This document shows, one piece after another, positions 33,490 through 44,671 of a stretch of 64,000 bases of DNA; within the stretch, counting starts at the first letter, position 1; every line of letters begins with the position of its first letter. Source of the stretch: Opeltia flavorubescens (taxonomy: Eukaryota > Ascomycota > Lecanoromycetes > Teloschistales > Teloschistaceae); the NCBI GenBank assembly GCA_000442125.1, contig KE546982.1:767889-831888 (forward strand). The letters run 5' to 3'. The notes under the pieces are model-generated. The model worked only from the letters and a program-made list of their open reading frames with translations. It was not told the origin of the DNA and searched no databases. The position numbers were made by a program, and so were the translations under genes.

Positions 33490-36024
33490 AGGATTTTTTA
33501 TTTGTGGTCGGGAATAATCATATCGTTCTCTGGGCTTGCCGGTAGCGCCTTAATCAGAAAAACTCTACTTGCCTCGACGAATCATACGACGCCATTACTA
33601 GAGGTGATTGAAGCGTGGACGAACCAGCCAGTTCTTTGTAGTATACGAGGTTGATCGAGTAGTAAGTCGTACTATTTACAAGGAGACAGAAGATCTTACA
33701 TGCGCCGCAACGTTTGCACCATAAACGAACAGAGAAGGGTAGGCTCCTACTGGAGTCTACAGATTTCATCTTAGCATTTTCCACTCCGGTTTCAGGCCAT
33801 GGATATATTGAGAGATGCAACCAGCGTCTCGGATTCTGGCTGGCTAGCTAGGGGCTTAAGATATACAGGGTCTTGCTCGCTCGTTTTAGCGTACCACTTT
33901 TCTATCACCCTATCCCAGATCTCTCTACCTCATTCAAATTCCGTAGCCATCTGCTGTCGGCGATTTGTTACTTTTTACTCGCTATATACTGCTGCTGCTC
34001 TTATATCCCTACAAGACCTAGGATTAATCCTCGGTTCTCCTTCTTAAATTACGAGGCTATTATTATCTCCCGCTCCGATTCTCTACTCGTCGTTACTGAT
34101 CCTATATCTGCAGATAGTAACAAGATAATAGGTGCTGCCTTGCGTTGGGGATAGCGGAGATGATGGCCTTGGTCGGTGGCACGTTTGAGAATCTCATCGT
34201 TGAGGGGAGGTATGGTGCTGCTGATGGTGATGGTAATGGTTGCCACTTCTGATACGCACGGTGATAACGGGATTGGCTGTTGCGGTATTGGGATGGTGTT
34301 CATCTTAGCTTCCTCTCTCGAAGTAGGTCTGGTGGTTAGATGAGGGCTTCTCCGTACCGGTTGCGATGATGAGACCGCTGTCGTCGAAGATGGTTATAGC
34401 GGGCATTTCTTCGAACGCGCACCTCTTCCAAAGCGGAGGTCCTCAATCCATGCTGATGTCATGCGTCCGCAATACCTGCCAACTCCATCGTTGCGGAGAA
34501 ATGTGGGTCCTGCTAATCCCCAGGACGGCACCCTTGAAGACGAAGGCCTGCGGCTGTGTTGTAAGGAGGATCGATAAGGGAACGTGCACCCATTAAGGAC
34601 CGAGTGGAACGAAATAAGGCTGCAAGGCCTGAGCGGATTACCGTCTCTGGATCTTTTATTAGGAAAATAGAGGAGACGATGGAGGACTGGATAAGATACG
34701 GAAAGCAAGGCGGGATGAGCCGCATGCCTGTTTGATCACTCACGGTTTCAGGGGTAAGGAGAACTGCAGGTGCTAGCATCAATATCGATTTCTGTAAACT
34801 CTTCCAATAAGACAATACAGGTTTGTTACATCGTGCATCGAAGTAATAGTACGACAGTCCATAGAAGTAGAAAATCGAGACTCGTTGCTTAGATAAGGGG
34901 CCAATTCTAACGCGAATGGCTTAGTACTATCCTACTTATTATCGTGCTTTTATTATGGTTCCGAAGTCAGAGATATAAATTAATCTCAGCTTTGAGGCCA
35001 TCTCCCACCACGATCTCCTCTAAGATGTTCTTACTGCTGACAGCCAATCGGTAGAACCAGAATAAGGCTCTCTGCGCTATAGAATTCCGCAAGCTCGGTC
35101 AGCAATTTGATAGGGTATACAACTTACAGCATTAACCGATAGAAGTTAAGGTATTAAGTATCACTTACTATACGCCTCTCTCTTTTAATCGGTCAAAATC
35201 TCTAAACTCTTCGTTTCCTGGTATAAAAAGTCCCGCTCCACTTGCAAACCTCAGGCTAAGTAAAAAAGGCCCTTAAAATAGCTTAGAAAGTTCCTACAGC
35301 TCTCGGAGCAAGGACAGCGCTAATATAAACCTTAACGGAATGAGAGACGCGCTTTTTATAACTCGAGGTTCACGATACGTAAAGGGAGGTATCGAGAAGA
35401 AGATCGATAAAATTTCTAATTCTAACGAAGGTTAAAGTAAATACGGTTCGGTAGATCTTAAAGTATTTCTTGCCGATTAAACCCATTTCTAGACGAGGGT
35501 AGGTAGTCCGGGCCCCATTCGTACGCGTGGAAGGAATCGAAGCGGGGAGAGAACGGAAAAGGAAGAATGGACCCAGGAGAGAAGAAGTAGAAGTGTTATT
35601 TTATTGGAGCGTGGTAGAGGGATGGGATAAGCAGCCGGAAGAGAAATAAGATCCGTAGATAACAGAGAATAAGGAGAAGAAGATAAGTGATAAGGGAAGA
35701 GGGAGAGTGAAAAAAAGAAGACGTGAAACTGAAATCCCTTTTATACCGGCCTCGGGCAGTATTAATAACCTTCTACTCCAGCCCGCTATCGCTTAGAGGC
35801 GATCGAGGTCACGATTTACAGCTTATAGCTCTTCTTCTTCCGCGCGCTCTATTGTATCGATATTCTACCAAGGTTATAGTATACCCAGGTTGCTCAAGCT
35901 AGTAGATGGATTATATGGGTATCGTGATCCGAAATAAATAAGATTCGCTCTTAGCGATAAACAAGTGGAAGGCAGTTGAAAAAAAGGGCTTATAGTCTAC
36001 CGTATATCTTCCAAATCCTCCCTA
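33490..36024. other. No supported gene; RIP-tinged repeat DNA from about 34.86 kb
   Basis: Up to 34.85 kb there are only short frames on both strands. From about 34,860 to 35,980 the DNA becomes TpA-rich and almost without open frames, like an old, moderately mutated repeat. I can name no element there, and I see no terminal repeats. Confidence 0.4.
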
Positions 36025-36484
36025 TTTCTGCAATATCCTCAAGATTCCTCCTCCAATATCGTCTCCAGACTCGTCCGTGTTATAATCTTGGGTGCGTTGG
36101 GTATCCTCTAGTTCTTCAACCTCTTCCCCTTCATCACCTTCTTTTCTTGTTTCCTTGGCATCTTCCATGGTGAGATCTTGGAAAGCGTCTGGAACGTATT
36201 ACCGGTTATCGTCGGGGGTTTTAGTCCACTTCACCTCATTAAGCTGCTCCCAGAATGCTTGGAAATGTTCTTGGGTCTCCTGATCTTTGAATCGGAGTAG
36301 CCATGAATAAGCCGATTCATCGGCCGGCCGCGAGTATACCGACGACTTGATGCGAGGTCGGAGAGGACGGTTGCGAGGTAGGCCAATGCTCTTTGGCTTG
36401 AATAGCTCCCCGTACGTATCGAATTTGCGGCCCGTCGCTGGTGTAGTAATTAAAGATGAACGATAGGTATTCGAAGTTGAACAC
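36025..36484 (-). pseudogene. Fragment of VID27 (vacuolar import and degradation 27)
   Basis: The minus strand holds the middle of a VID27-like protein in two frames. The first is VFNFEYLSFIFNYYTSDG (36,484-36,431). Then, after 116 bp, SAYSWLLRFKDQETQEHFQ and WEQLNEVKWTKTPDDNR follow (from 36,314), and after a stop YVPDAFQDLTMEDA and a long acidic stretch, ending near 36,025. In intact fungal VID27 the first two blocks adjoin (PH-like domain), the helix is a little longer, and the acidic linker leads to a WD-type propeller. None of the propeller is seen here. VID27 is normally a single conserved housekeeping gene of roughly 750-800 residues, so this is a duplicated or transposed scrap. The 116-bp piece is neither coding in frame nor bounded by GT-AG, so it looks like an insertion. 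Confidence 0.7.
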
Positions 36485-37773
36485 TGTATCCCCACACATG
36501 GTCAGCACTGCACCATATTGCCTGACCGGTTAAAGGACAGTACCGATCACGTATGTATTCAGTCTGAACTTCATCTATGCCGAGATTGATAGCGCTGCGG
36601 AGATATCACCGTTGCAAGAACGTTCTGAAAGTAGGAGATGTGTGAATCTCAGTTCTCTTTGGTGAGGAGACCTACTTAAAGTGGTAAACTAAGCTTTATC
36701 TGGAGTGTGGAAGGAACACCCCATATATATACAGCGGTCTTGCATAGATAATGCATTAACTAAGGAAAAGTTCTTTAGAGAACACTCAAAAAGGTAGGAT
36801 AAGTGAGATTAGACGCTGATACCCAATTGGGTATAGTGCGGTCTACAACGCTTTGCTCGACACGCCTTTTTAATTAACCTAAATAGATCAGGATTTATTA
36901 AGTTACAACATGCAGTAGTCCTTGCCTGCTCTTCCATTTGAAACTTAATGACCTCGCACAAGTCCATCATACTCTGTCTGCTGAATTGCCTGAAGCTAAT
37001 GGTACCACCTGTCCCGAATGAGTAAGATAATAGCTCGCTGCTCGTTATTGCAACCAATCCTCCCCGGCCGTGCCCACTCGCTCCCAAACGACAGCCACAT
37101 GCTCTACCTCAAGCTCCCGGCTAAGGTGATGCAAGCAAAGCAGGCGTAAGCGTGGCATGAACACCACTGGCGTCATCAGGTTCAAAAAGATTGCCACGAG
37201 GCACAGCATTCCTGCCGTATTCGATGGTTCATTCTTTCATTACGCTGCTTGCGTTATCGCGAATGAACTTTGTTGATACTAAAGTTACATCAACTAAAGA
37301 GATGAATTCCAGAATCGGGGACCCAGCAAGCTGGAAACGATTCGTACCTGTACAGCGTTGCATTCGCCACTGGGCATTATCCGGAAGATGTCGATGGGCT
37401 GAAGATGTTTGAATGCTGATTTAGTGCTGGAACAAGCCATACATATTTGCCATTACCAGCAGACCCGCCACCGAATCTAACGAAGGGCAGGATTTGGGAT
37501 GGGCCGCGATGCTGTCGGTGTACAAGTAGTATAAGAAAGCACGGACAACCGAGTAGGGTTCTGGGATGTGCATTTTTTTCGTATGGAATTCGGTCATCTG
37601 GGCATTAAGCCCCCTCCACAGGTTTCATCGCAGCTCGAGATGTGCTAGTCTTTCTGCCTTTTTTGCGAAAAGAGTTACCGCTGACACGTATTAATCTAGC
37701 CACACTGGTAGGACCCGTTGGCTAGGAGTGGCCAACGAGCTCGAAGGATAAGCTTGTGCATATAGATCAAAGC
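36485..37773. other. No supported gene
   Basis: A minus frame at 36,809-37,087 (92 codons) and a plus frame at 37,191-37,412 have no recognisable motif. The part just upstream of the VID27 fragment does not continue that gene recognisably. Confidence 0.35.
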
Positions 37774-37947
37774 CTAAAGCGGACATGCTGACTCGGGCTT
37801 ATACCGACGTGCCTCAGCTTCGCTAATAAACCGGGCTGTCTGCTCCGCCATCTCCGCCTTTATCTTATCCCTCTCCGCCTTTTAAGGTGGATAACCCGCC
37901 CGTAGGGAATCACGAAGTATTTTTTCGCCTAAGTTCGGCGACGAGCC
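37774..37947 (-). pseudogene. Charged coiled-coil coding scrap
   Basis: The minus frame reads SSPNLGEKILRDSLRAGYPP, a stop (TAA), then KAERDKIKAEMAEQTARFIS and EAEARRYKPESACPL to TAG at 37,774. The heptad-like charged pattern and register on both sides of the stop suggest a real coding ancestor. An acidic minus frame just upstream (38,067-38,252, ending DGFCDDSDLSD) could be part of the same gene. No family recognised. Confidence 0.25.
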
Positions 37948-38393
37948 TCATTCGAAAAGGGAGAGATACTATTATAAGAGCGTTCAAGGGGAATCCTTAG
38001 GAGCGGTCAATGTACGCCAAATTTTGACCTGCAGGATTAAGGTAGTAACACGGAGTAGGAAGGTTATTAATCGGATAAGTCTGAATCATCACAAAACCCG
38101 TCTTTCTCCGCGGTAACGATGAAATCGCTGTCGCCATTAATCTCCGGTGGCTGTTCAAACATTGCAGATAGGTCCGCTCCGAGACCGCAGACGACGGACC
38201 AAACAACACGGTGAGAATGATGAGGGCCAAGGGAGCTATATAGCTGTACCACTATCTAGTCTATTATTAAGTTGTCCAGTTCGTAAAAAAGAGCTTTCCC
38301 TACAGTAATCATCGATTAGTGGAACGATCGAGCAAACGCAGAGGCTTACTCACCAAACATCGTCCTCAAATCCTTTCCTCGGGGAGTTTCAAT

Positions 38394-38969
38394 CTACTTT
38401 CTCGGCGCTTTCGGTATTGCTGATGACTTTAGAGCTGTCATTCCATCATGGGCCAGCAGTGTGGACCTAAGTTTGGGAACAGTGAGTATTACAGGATCGA
38501 ATGAAGGCGACAAGGGGGTGTTGATCGGTGGAGGAGATGTATGAAAGTTAAAGATGTCAAAGAGACCAGTAAATATTAGGTAGCCAGGGAAGTTGCGCAA
38601 TGCACCCGTAGACACGGGTAGCTGCAACCGACTCGACAGCCTGCCAATTCCGCAGACCAAGGGGCCTTTGAGTCCGCCGCTTTCATTCCACCGAGCTTCT
38701 GGAGGAGATACGATGCCGATGGATTCACTGCCGGAAACGGGGGAGATGGCAGAATGGCGGCATAGACAAGGGNAGAAATTACTTATTTTATTAAGGAGAC
38801 TATAAAGGACGAGAAAGGAGTTTATAATAGGAAGAATAGGGTCAGAAACTCTCAACGATAGGCCGGATGGAAGAGAAACAGGTTGCAGGAGTCGGAGGAG
38901 GAAGATCACGGTTAGCCTTCGTATTTGTGATAGTTGTTGTAGAAGGAGATCTGCTGGGGTTGCTTGCAC
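38394..38969 (-). CDS. Unassigned 191-codon open frame with an ambiguous base
   Basis: Open on the minus strand from a GTG at 38,969, with one undetermined base at 38,773. Leucine-, proline- and serine-rich, with a hydrophobic LPIINSFLVLYSLLNKISNF patch. No motif and no ATG start, so probably a chance frame or a decayed exon. Confidence 0.15.
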   Translation of the reverse strand: MQATPADLLLQQLSQIRRLTVIFLLRLLQPVSLPSGLSLRVSDPILPIINSFLVLYSLLNKISNFXPCLCRHSAISPVSGSESIGIVSPPEARWNESGGLKGPLVCGIGRLSSRLQLPVSTGALRNFPGYLIFTGLFDIFNFHTSPPPINTPLSPSFDPVILTVPKLRSTLLAHDGMTALKSSAIPKAPRK

Positions 38970-40050
38970 GACGGGCGGTATAGCAATCGACTATTAGGAG
39001 AAGCAGACGAGTCTATGCAGGCTAGTGCGTTTGTAGAACGGATGGGGATGTATCTCTGTTAATGGAATGCTCTACCATGACATCACTGATCTAAATCCTC
39101 GAGCAGTCAATCCATCCCCCGAGACCAGCTTTCAGGGCCTCTCTTGCTCTCGGTGCTTCTTCTGACCCACCTGTCTTTTGTCCAGCACGTCATTCAACCA
39201 GCACTGAAATCCTATCCCGTTCACCGATTCAGCTGTTATGGCAGAACCCACAAAGGAGCCTTGCCCGCCGGAATGTGCTTAAAGCTTGCGACCGCCGCGT
39301 TTACTCGGGCCTGCTTTCCTCGCGGAACATGAGCGGAGAGTGGCTTTACTCCGGTTACCGCGCTGCTTTAGGGCCTCGTGCATCGCGGCTGAGCCGAACG
39401 TCTTGTGTTCGAGACATCCAGATATCTTTTATAGTCTGCTTCCTCTTAGTCTCTGACATGGCTTTGAACTCAGTACTAAAGGAATGATTGAGGAGAGTGG
39501 ATTTGCTTGTCGACTGCGATTCGAAGGCGGAGATAAGATGGCAGTTAAAGCCAGCAGAACCGACTTTTCAAAGGATAGATAGGTTAGACTCTGCAGGAAA
39601 CTTAAGAGGATGGTAATATAACCTCCACTCTGCTGGAGCTCGTATTCATGGCATTTGTCGAGGAGATCGCGCTTCATATCGCGATGCTTGTCGCTGCCCT
39701 TATCTATAAGTCAGCATGTTACACTAAGAAAGATTGACGTGAAAGAATATACTTGAATGAGGTTTTGTTAACATCTCTGGCCCATGCCTCCACCGATAGG
39801 TGGCCCTCGTTACCCGCAGACCATCTCGAGAAGCAAGAGAATGCAGCCTTGTTCTTGGCTGCCTGAAACTGGCGCTGGATCGACTCCCCAACCTGCAAGT
39901 CAAGTTTTAATCCGAACAAACACCCTTATAGATCTCCAATTCAAACTCTCAACTCCAATCACCCGCCAAGCATCCCCATCTCCTCCCCCGTCAACACAGA
40001 CTGCAAACCTCCTCAGTCCCTTCAAACCCCTTCACTCCTCCTCAGCCTCG
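38970..40050. other. No supported gene
   Basis: Short frames only. The plus frame 39,784-40,350 overlaps the next locus on the opposite strand and is proline/serine-rich, probably a shadow. Confidence 0.35.
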
Positions 40051-41413
40051 TCACTCCTCCTCAACCTCACTTCTCCTCATCCTCCTCAACCTCGTCGGCG
40101 TCGCCGCAATACTCTCCCTCGTCGGCTTGAAAAAACTCCGCTTCGCCACCATATTCACCTCATTCGGCAACGCCACAATAACATTCTTATCGCTCCCATA
40201 CATGAAATCGTCCGCTTTCACCTCCTCCTCATACCTCTTGGTCGTATACGTATCCACCTTCTTATCGAGCACTGTTCGAAAAAAAAGAGGAATTTAAAAA
40301 AAAACAAGGGTTGCACTCGGATGGACGAGTCGTACTCGCAAGTGAAATGAATCGGAGCATGAAGTACTGTTTCCAGATCGCCGCATAGGTGTTACAAAGT
40401 CGAGTAATGCCCCTGAAGAATACATATAGAAATGGGTCCTTGCCAGAAAACTTGTCCTCAGCGCCAAAGACATTGGGTATCGTCATCTAATCTTCCCACC
40501 CTGCGATGGTACGTTCGGGCCTGAGATACATCGGACGGATGACATAGCGCCAGGTGCTACGGGTTTGAAGGATGACAAAGCTCGATCCACACATGCTCGA
40601 TTGCTTGCGTGCCCATGCCATCGAAGACGTCAACATCGACCTTGGACGCTGCTTGGATATACCGTGTAGCCATCGATCCGGTAGTGGCCGGATGCGGCTG
40701 GTTCAGCTGGGTATATTGTGGTCGAGGACTTGGGCCGTGTCGTTCGGTTGGAAGGACGCCGAGAGATGTCACGCAATGCGTGACCAACCAAGGTGGGATT
40801 CCCGATGATGGAAAGACCGTGGTCTATCGCCTTTAGTTGGGACTTCAGGATTTTCTGCGTGATCATGAACATACCATCATGATGTTGAAAAGGTAAAGTG
40901 TGAATGAAGATTGGTTGTGCCGGAAGGCATGGCTACATACATGAAACTAGATGGCGGGAGAATTCGATAGCGACTGGGGCAGTCGCGACCGGGTCCACCT
41001 CGTTCTTATGACAGGTTGCGGTAGAGGATAGGTTTGTGCGGAAGGTGTGGAGGGTGAGGGGAATGAGGGAGACGGTGTGGAGGGTTATTGCGGTGTCGGT
41101 AAGGGAGGTTGTTCGGGCTTCGATGCGGTTGGCGAGGGGGGATGGGGAGGCAGGGAAGGGGAGGTCTTGTCGGGTTCGGGAGCGGGGTTTGGGGTGTGGT
41201 TGTGGTTGTGATGGAGGAGAGAATTGTGCGGAGGGTGTATAGGGTGGGAGGGATGGGTGGATGAGTGTAAAGGATAGTTGTGGTATTGGTGAGGGAGGTG
41301 GTTTGGGCTTCGATGCGATCGGCGACGATGGGGGGAGGGGAGGATACCGGGTTGGGGCAAGCGTGCGAGAAGCTTAATACAAACCCGGTCGTTGGTGAGA
41401 CCATGATGGTCAT
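40051..41413 (-). pseudogene. Multi-exon gene of unknown function, decayed
   Basis: Minus-strand coding pieces follow in order. First is a repeated IEAxTTSLTxTxxxL...PxTLxTxRTxLSS block (about 41,345-40,970, with a proline-rich linker). Then QKILKSQLKAIDHGLSIIGN, then TWRYVIRPMYLRPERTIAGW, and after a stop (TAG near 40,490, where TGG would fit) MTIPNVFGAEDKFSGKDPFL and FFRGITRLCNTYAAIWKQYF. The last exon is KKVDTYTTKRYEEEVKADDF...RLRRMRRSEVEEE. A GTACGA donor and a T-rich AACAG acceptor (intron about 40,336-40,273) join the last two in frame, and a GTATGT donor follows the first block. Some joins need frame changes I cannot explain by introns. Family unknown. A basic C-terminus and one hydrophobic stretch are the visible features. 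Confidence 0.45.
41036..41345. repeat. G-rich imperfect direct duplication with quadruplex-prone runs
   Basis: Two related segments of about 120 bp start at 41,036 and 41,226. Both run from GTGCGGARGGTGT to a shared GGGCTTCGATGCG phrase and a run of GGGG blocks. The plus strand is strongly G-rich, with at least four G3+ runs within 30 bp near 41,139-41,165. On the minus strand the two copies code for similar peptides (IEAxTTSLT...), so the duplication probably arose in a coding sequence. Confidence 0.7.
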
Positions 41414-41458
41414 CCGCTATGGTGCACCTTCTGCCCGTTAGCGTCCTGAACATCGAGA

Positions 41459-42046
41459 TTATGGATGCCCAAAGCTGATCGTGATAAGAACAAACCTTGG
41501 AATCAGCGATATTTTGTGGACTGGGATAGCATCAACATCCAAGTCGTGAATTTTCCAGATCTTGAAAGGCAACGAAAGGTCATCCAGGCCTGGCAAATTC
41601 GCTTTACTGATGTCTAGGGCCACAGGCCATCTGGCCAAAACGGAAAGACGGGCCACGACGCGCCCGTGACATGGGGGATCTCTGCGAGTGGGAGTGAACC
41701 AAACCACGTTGAAGCAGACATCAATTTCTGAGTTGGAGTCCCTGATTCGGTTGCTCCCGAGGGACAAGGGGCCTCGAGAAATCCACGTTTCTCCGCAGTC
41801 GCTGGCGGTGAATGAATACAGTGGCTTCCGGTCATGAACCTGCTCGTATGCTCCCCGGGTACCCTCGAAAGCTCCACAGTCGGCGCTAGTTCCAAGATGA
41901 TTTGGCAGCAATTGATGGTCCTGTTGCGAAGCTGGCATCTCGGGCCAGGCAGGTGCACAATCTGCGTCGGATTCATGGAGGTTGATGATTGTGAGGGCGA
42001 TGACCGTTGTGCGTAGACTGTGGGCTGGGGGATACATCATTGGCAA
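41459..42046 (-). CDS. Unassigned frame, about 190 codons, possibly secreted
   Basis: A minus frame from ATG codons near 42,034. The start, MMYPPAHSLRTTVIALTIIN, is weakly signal-peptide-like, and cysteines are spread along the chain (DADCAPAWPEM, TSADCGAFEG, TASDCGETW, EIDVCFNVVWF). The middle looks folded. No family recognised. It may be the 5' part of the decayed gene just downstream or an independent secreted protein. A second minus frame overlaps. Confidence 0.3.
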   Translation of the reverse strand: MPMMYPPAHSLRTTVIALTIINLHESDADCAPAWPEMPASQQDHQLLPNHLGTSADCGAFEGTRGAYEQVHDRKPLYSFTASDCGETWISRGPLSLGSNRIRDSNSEIDVCFNVVWFTPTRRDPPCHGRVVARLSVLARWPVALDISKANLPGLDDLSLPFKIWKIHDLDVDAIPVHKISLIPRFVLITISFGHP

Positions 42047-42975
42047 TCATGTATGCTGTATGCTGTGCAGGGGACGATTCCCGATGTGGATGGCGAACTG
42101 CGTGAGTCCTGGCTGTACGTTCATGGCCATTTGCGTGGAAGGTGGGAGCATTGGTTTAGAAGCTCTTCGTAAATGGATAAGAAGTTCTTTCCCGGTTGTC
42201 TCATGAGTGCGCTATAGCTGATTGCCACGTTTCTTAATTGAAAAGGACTATGTTGGACAGGCAACACCAAGACAACAGTGCCGGCAGGTGGTGTTTGGCG
42301 CGAACTGGAATGTATCTTTGGATTTGCTTGGGAACGATGACGTAATCCCGGAGTTAACGGCTTTTATTTCGGTACAATTCAATAAAATGAACGCTTCTAA
42401 CAGCTTGAAGGCCGTAGGTTAGCGACTCCGCGCGCATGGTTTGGCTCCTCCCGTGGTCAGATATCATTATATGACGCATCAGTCTCACTACAATGCTCGG
42501 ACTCAACCTTCAAGGATAAGATATGAACTTAACACGAGCGTACGATTCCAGATAAGACCCGAGGCTGTCAAGCACAATCATCCAAGGGAATGGGATCAGA
42601 GCAGACTGCGGGACTTGAAAGTACGACTTCGCTATTAGTCACAGAGCCGTGGCTCGTGAAGGCGATATCGCGGCGCTATTTCTTCCATGAATGCCGATGT
42701 TGCCCGGAAACATCCTTGTCCGACACACAGCTACATTGACACGTTCTTGCCTGCCATGCACCATACCCGGCTGAGAGCTCTCAATCCGAATACAATCTAA
42801 TCATCTCGATTTGTCGTTGTATTGTTGGTCGTTGATGTCGTGAGTAGCCGGCAGCCGCGCGTCAACCGTGGGGTCGCGGGGTAGATGTGATGTATTCATT
42901 CACTAATGTTTGTCGATTGCAATTACGGCCGAATCCTCCACGATCCCCATATTCATTCATATTTATTACTACAAG
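42047..42975. other. No supported gene; upstream region of the nuclease-fold gene
   Basis: Plus frames at 42,222-42,422 and 42,441-42,638 carry no motif. The final 150 bp before 42,976 should contain the promoter and leader of the next gene; I see no clear TATA box. Confidence 0.4.
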
Positions 42976-44671
42976 ATGAGTGAACCATCACATGACGTCT
43001 CCGATCGGAGTGATGGAACAGCGTCTGTATCTGGTTCAGCACTTGCATCTGCATCCACAAACGATCAACTCCAGCCAGATGGCGATTTGTCTTCAGAATG
43101 GACTTTAATTGGTAAGGACGCTCTACGATCACTCACCTTATATCCTGACCTGATAATCCATCCGCAAAAATCTGCAGAGCCCAATCTTTCGCTTCATCCG
43201 ACTCTTACCACTAATCTCAGCCATCCCGCAATTGACATTGACCAAGCACGTTCCACCAGCCCAATCGCACCTCAAGCAGACTTGGCTTCTCATCATCCAT
43301 TCAACCGCAAGCGTAACGCATCGGCTACGCTCTCACCAGAAGTTCAACCAGCCACCTCACCTGAAATTCATCCAACAGCGTCACAGATTCAACTACGCAA
43401 AGAACTCAACGAGCAGGATATTGCATTTGGCGAGTACATCGTGAGTACCTCTTCCAAAGAAGTGCATTTATCTTTCGCTTCCCCTAGTCGGTCGCTTCTC
43501 GTCACCATGCAGCTGACTCTTCCAGGCTCGGGTGACATCAGCTGAGGAGAACTTTGACAGCAGCACCGACGACAACTCCGACACGGAAAGTCTCCAGAGC
43601 GAAGATATGACCACCAATCCAGAAACCATCCGTCAAGAACTCGCAGAAAACTTCATGTTCATTGGCTCCGGTTATCTGAATGACCCAGTGAACGCCGAGT
43701 TTAGGGAGAAGATCATGAAAGTTATGAAGTCCGATCGGAAGTCTGTTGTCAGTGAAGAGGAACAAATGGATTTCGATCTCAATTACAAGACCTACAAGCT
43801 TGCCAACGAAGCAACTCTCTCTTTCATGCTTGTGCCAATTATGATGAAGCCCAGCCTTACCGCCCAGGACGTTGACAACGAAGGCCAACCTTTTGGCGAA
43901 TTTAAGACGCGAGGGTTCATCCAGCAAGGCGTCATCACTTCGGTCAATCGGGATTTCAAAGCATACTGCCTGCCACATCGTCTTATGAACTTGACCAATG
44001 TACCGGAGAATATGGTTAAAGAACACTACGACAAAACCAAAGCCTTGACGACCCCGAGGCCGGATTTTGCGTACGGTATTAGTGAAGACAAGTTACCCAA
44101 AGAGCCATCTCATATCCTCGTTTCGAAGGACCTTAGGGAGATACTCGCAACAACTCCAACGCGCGACGTCTTCCTGATTTGGGAAAATAAATCGGGTGGT
44201 GGTATTCTGATGGTGTCAGAGAATCAAGCTCTGCGCGATGTTGCTGTGGTCATCTATGCTAAGCGCAAACTACACCGACGCACCGGTCGCGCTGATACCC
44301 CCGGCATTGATACGGATACTTTCATTTACGCGGCCACCAACGACAATGGGCGCCTAGACTTCTGGGTGGGTTACGCTTGGCTGCCTGAGGACCTCTCGCG
44401 CGTGGAGTTCCACATGGAGAAGATAGGATCGATCGATTTCAAGCTCAACGAAGTGGAAAAAGACGCAAAGTTGCTCGCCGGTATTCGCAAACCCTTGCAC
44501 AACATCATCGAGTGGGGATCGATCACCAGAATGCCGGCGTTGCAGCGGTTCTACGATGACCTTTGGGATTCTGAAGCTGAGGTATTCGAGCGCTCATTGG
44601 AGAAGGCGAGGGAGGCGGCAGCGAAGGCTGAGGCAGAGGGGAAAGGTGGGAAGAGGAAGAAGATGGGTTGA
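42976..44671 (+). CDS. PD-(D/E)XK nuclease-fold protein (DUF7924-like), two exons
   Basis: Exons 42,976-43,440 and 43,526-44,671 flank an 85-nt phase-0 intron (GTGAGT...TTCCAG, branch GCTGAC at 43,512). They give 536 aa from ATG at 42,976. Residues 1-200 are S/T/D/E/Q-rich and probably disordered. The C-terminal domain has the order typical of fungal DUF7924-like proteins: RPDFAYG (D335), strand FLIWENKSGGG with E375-N-K377, then ENQALRD (Q389). This is the D...ExK...Q core of the PD-(D/E)XK superfamily. The C-terminus ends in an alanine/lysine-rich helix with a basic GKRKKMG tail, possibly a nuclear signal. Catalytic residues are present, so DNA or RNA cleavage is possible but unproven. No stops or frame breaks. 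A minus frame opposite (43,538-44,026) is a shadow. Confidence 0.8.

Noticed and set aside
43538-44026. Minus-strand 162-codon frame
   Set aside because: Exact shadow of the nuclease-fold gene's second exon, which has splice support and conserved motifs.
42976-44671. Spok-type spore killer
   Set aside because: The protein has a nuclease-like fold but no kinase domain, and the overall architecture differs from Spok proteins.
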